Below are positions 5,061-7,043 of a DNA stretch of 7,043 nt, piece by piece. The notes under the pieces are model-generated. The model saw only the letters and a list, made by a program, of their open reading frames with translations, ran no database searches and was not told the DNA's origin. Source of the stretch: Gammaproteobacteria bacterium (lineage in GTDB: Bacteria > Pseudomonadota > Gammaproteobacteria > Pseudomonadales > Azotimanducaceae); assembly GCA_003228415.1 (NCBI GenBank), contig QIDL01000302.1:1-7043 (forward strand). The letters run 5' to 3'. Position 1 is the first letter of the stretch, and the number at the start of each line of letters is the position of its first letter. The translations under genes and the position numbers were made by a program.

Positions 5061-7043
5061 ATGCGCAACCGGAACTGTATCTGGGGTCTACTCGTCGGCC
5101 TCCTCATCATGCCTGCCACGTCACTCCTGGCGGCAGAGGCGATGATCGAAGAGATCATTGTAACCGCCCAGAAACGCGAACAACCATTACAGGATACCCC
5201 GATCTCGGTAACGGCCTTCTCCGGCCGAATGATCGAAGACCTCGGATTCCGACAATCGGTGGATATCACCGCACAAACCCCGAATTTCACCGTGGGATAC
5301 CCCAATGGTGACACCGGCGTGCCTGCCATGTTCATTCGTGGCGTTGGCCTCAACGATTTCGCGGTATTGAATCAGGGCCCTATTGCCTCCTATTCGGATG
5401 AAGTCTATATCTCCTCCAACGCCGCCCAGATATTTCAGCTTCTGGACCTGGAACGCATCGAAGTGCTGCGTGGGCCTCAAGGGACGCTCTACGGCCGCAA
5501 CGCCACCGGGGGTGCAGTGAATTACTACTCGCGGCGGCCAACCGACGAGTGGAGCGGCTGGGGTCGAGCCACCGCCGGTGAGTGGAGCAGCACCAAATTC
5601 GAAGGTGCGGTTGGCGGCCCCCTCGGCGACAAGGTCGGGATACGCGCCGCCATCCTCAAAACGGATTCGAAAGGCTGGCTGCGCAATCAATTCACCGGCA
5701 ACCGCCAGCAGGGTGTCGATGAATTGGCCTGGCGGGTACTGCTGGAAGCCGATCCGACAGATAGCTTCAACGCGCTGTTGAACGTTCACGGCGGGAGTAC
5801 CAAGTCGGATGCCGTCCAGTATCGCAGCCTCGGCACCTGGCCGAGCGCTTTCTGGTTCGGAGACAACTGCCCGAACAGCGACATTCTCGCGGGTAATTGT
5901 GTGGATGTGGTGGGCTACTCGGAACAGGCCGATTTCGTGAACCCCATCGATGGAACCGAAGCGGACGCGGTACCCGGCTACCGGGACGGCAACTACGACT
6001 TCGAAGCCAGAAACGACACCAAGTTCTGGGGCGTATCGCTGAACATGAGCCTCGATTTCGGCAATCAGATAACACTGACCTCCATCACCGCCTACGACGA
6101 TGTGAACGACGCGAGACCGGAAGAAACGGATGCCAGCCCGGCAGACACCTTGACAGGCGTGCTCGGTGTCGAACAGGAAACCTTTTCTCAGGAATTTCGT
6201 CTGAGTCAGCAGGGCGCCCGATGGAACTGGCTGGCCGGTGCTTACTATCTGAAGGATAAGGCGGATGACAAGACCTCTTTCGATCTGCTCCGTCTGCTGC
6301 GCCCCTCATTGATCGGCGTGGACGACCCTGGCATCTGTGGTCCATCGGTCCCGACCGGCAACCCGACCGGTTTCTGCCCACCCCAATTCGTCTTCGAACA
6401 GCTTTCAGCCACCAAACAGGAAATCGAGAGTTTCTCTCTGTATGGCGATGCGACATTCGATGTCAGCGACACCTGGCGAATTTCGGTGGGCCTCCGCTAT
6501 ACCGACGAAACCGTGAAACACAAGGCAGCCTTTTTCTATGACGAGCCTGCCGCCGGTAACCCACCCATTACCTCGACCGATGAAAAAACCAGTTTCGACA
6601 ACATCTCCGGCCGAGTGGTGGTTGACTGGAACGTCCTTGACGATCTGCTCCTCTACGGCAGCATCTCCACCGGTTTCAAGGCCGGAGGCATCCAGAGCAC
6701 CACCGACGGCAGCTTTCCTTTTGACGAAGAGACACTCGTCAACTACGAAGCCGGATTCAAGTGGACCACCCTCGAAGGTAAGTTGCGATTCAACGGTTCT
6801 GCCTTCTACTACGACTACAAGGATTTGCAGGTCTTCCAGTTTGTGAATCTGGGAGATCCACCCACTCCTGTATCATTGTTGTCCAACGCATCAGACGCCA
6901 GAAACTATGGGGCCGAATTCGAAGTGCAGTGGCTGCCCATTGAGAATCTGTTCATCAACCTGGGTCTGGGAATACTCGACACCGAGTACAAGGATTTCGT
7001 GGACGATCTCGGCAATGACTTTACCGGCAACAAGATCACCATG
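5061..7043 (+). CDS. TonB-dependent outer-membrane receptor, C-terminus cut by window edge
   Basis: The frame stays open for 661 codons to the right edge; family members are usually about 700-850 residues, so the last barrel strands are missing. A signal peptide (about 1-25; basic start, hydrophobic core, LLAAEA cleavage region) is followed by a TonB-box-like IEEIIVTAQKRE (29-40). The plug domain (about 42-155) ends in the classic LRGPQGTLYGRNATGGAVN (136-154). The rest is an outer-membrane barrel of alternating aromatic strands, such as ISVGLRYTDETVKH and LLLYGSISTGFKAGG. It would import a scarce ligand across the outer membrane using TonB-ExbBD energy. Two predicted external loops each hold a close Cys pair (C270/C280 and C426/C439) that could form disulfides. 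The overall type resembles the broad receptors for organic substrates in aquatic proteobacteria more than well-known siderophore receptors, but the ligand cannot be named. The divergent amidohydrolase neighbour supports a catabolic role (inference). Confidence 0.95.
   Translation, partial: MRNRNCIWGLLVGLLIMPATSLLAAEAMIEEIIVTAQKREQPLQDTPISVTAFSGRMIEDLGFRQSVDITAQTPNFTVGYPNGDTGVPAMFIRGVGLNDFAVLNQGPIASYSDEVYISSNAAQIFQLLDLERIEVLRGPQGTLYGRNATGGAVNYYSRRPTDEWSGWGRATAGEWSSTKFEGAVGGPLGDKVGIRAAILKTDSKGWLRNQFTGNRQQGVDELAWRVLLEADPTDSFNALLNVHGGSTKSDAVQYRSLGTWPSAFWFGDNCPNSDILAGNCVDVVGYSEQADFVNPIDGTEADAVPGYRDGNYDFEARNDTKFWGVSLNMSLDFGNQITLTSITAYDDVNDARPEETDASPADTLTGVLGVEQETFSQEFRLSQQGARWNWLAGAYYLKDKADDKTSFDLLRLLRPSLIGVDDPGICGPSVPTGNPTGFCPPQFVFEQLSATKQEIESFSLYGDATFDVSDTWRISVGLRYTDETVKHKAAFFYDEPAAGNPPITSTDEKTSFDNISGRVVVDWNVLDDLLLYGSISTGFKAGGIQSTTDGSFPFDEETLVNYEAGFKWTTLEGKLRFNGSAFYYDYKDLQVFQFVNLGDPPTPVSLLSNASDARNYGAEFEVQWLPIENLFINLGLGILDTEYKDFVDDLGNDFTGNKITM

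Noticed and set aside
4652..5311. A 219-codon rightward open frame spanning the amidohydrolase start and the receptor start
   Set aside because: It overlaps two well-supported genes in the wrong frames and has no recognisable motif.
5187..5789. A 200-codon leftward open frame opposite the receptor plug domain
   Set aside because: It is antisense to a region with clear TonB-receptor motifs and has no independent evidence of coding.

Overview
The window reads as part of a moderately GC-rich proteobacterial chromosome, most likely from a gammaproteobacterium. The evidence is a sigma-54 (RpoN) signalling module, an outer-membrane TonB-dependent receptor (so a Gram-negative cell), and the general protein character. 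The assignment to class is inference. The window holds five protein-coding genes. The two outer ones run off the edges, and no RNA gene, insertion sequence or CRISPR array is visible.

Left region (1-4028): an exporter and its control system. A HlyD-type periplasmic adaptor (membrane fusion protein) is read leftward from 1064 and leaves the window. About 200 bp away, read rightward, is an NtrC-type response regulator (1268-2686). Its gene overlaps by 11 bases a membrane histidine kinase with a PAS-like domain (2676-4028). The shared intergenic region is the best-supported regulatory stretch. It has a perfect -24/-12 sigma-54 promoter (TGGCAC-N5-TTGC) pointing at the adaptor gene and placed to start transcription about 30 bp before its ATG. 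Two dyad-symmetric elements lie about 85-110 bp further upstream, where an enhancer-binding regulator would be expected to sit. The simplest reading is that the kinase phosphorylates the regulator, which binds the dyads and activates sigma-54 transcription of the adaptor and whatever transporter genes follow it beyond the left edge. The kinase has two membrane helices with almost no periplasmic loop, so it may sense within the membrane or through a partner.

Right region (4142-7043): a probable uptake and catabolism pair. An amidohydrolase-2 family protein (4142-4948, leftward) is divergent from a TonB-dependent outer-membrane receptor (5061 to beyond the right edge), with 112 bp between them. 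The amidohydrolase has Leu and Asn where the family normally has its metal-binding His-x-His pair, and Glu where the late catalytic Asp is expected, so its chemistry is uncertain. The arrangement suggests import and processing of one small organic substrate, but nothing identifies the substrate. The 113 bp between the convergent kinase and amidohydrolase genes contain no convincing terminator or gene.
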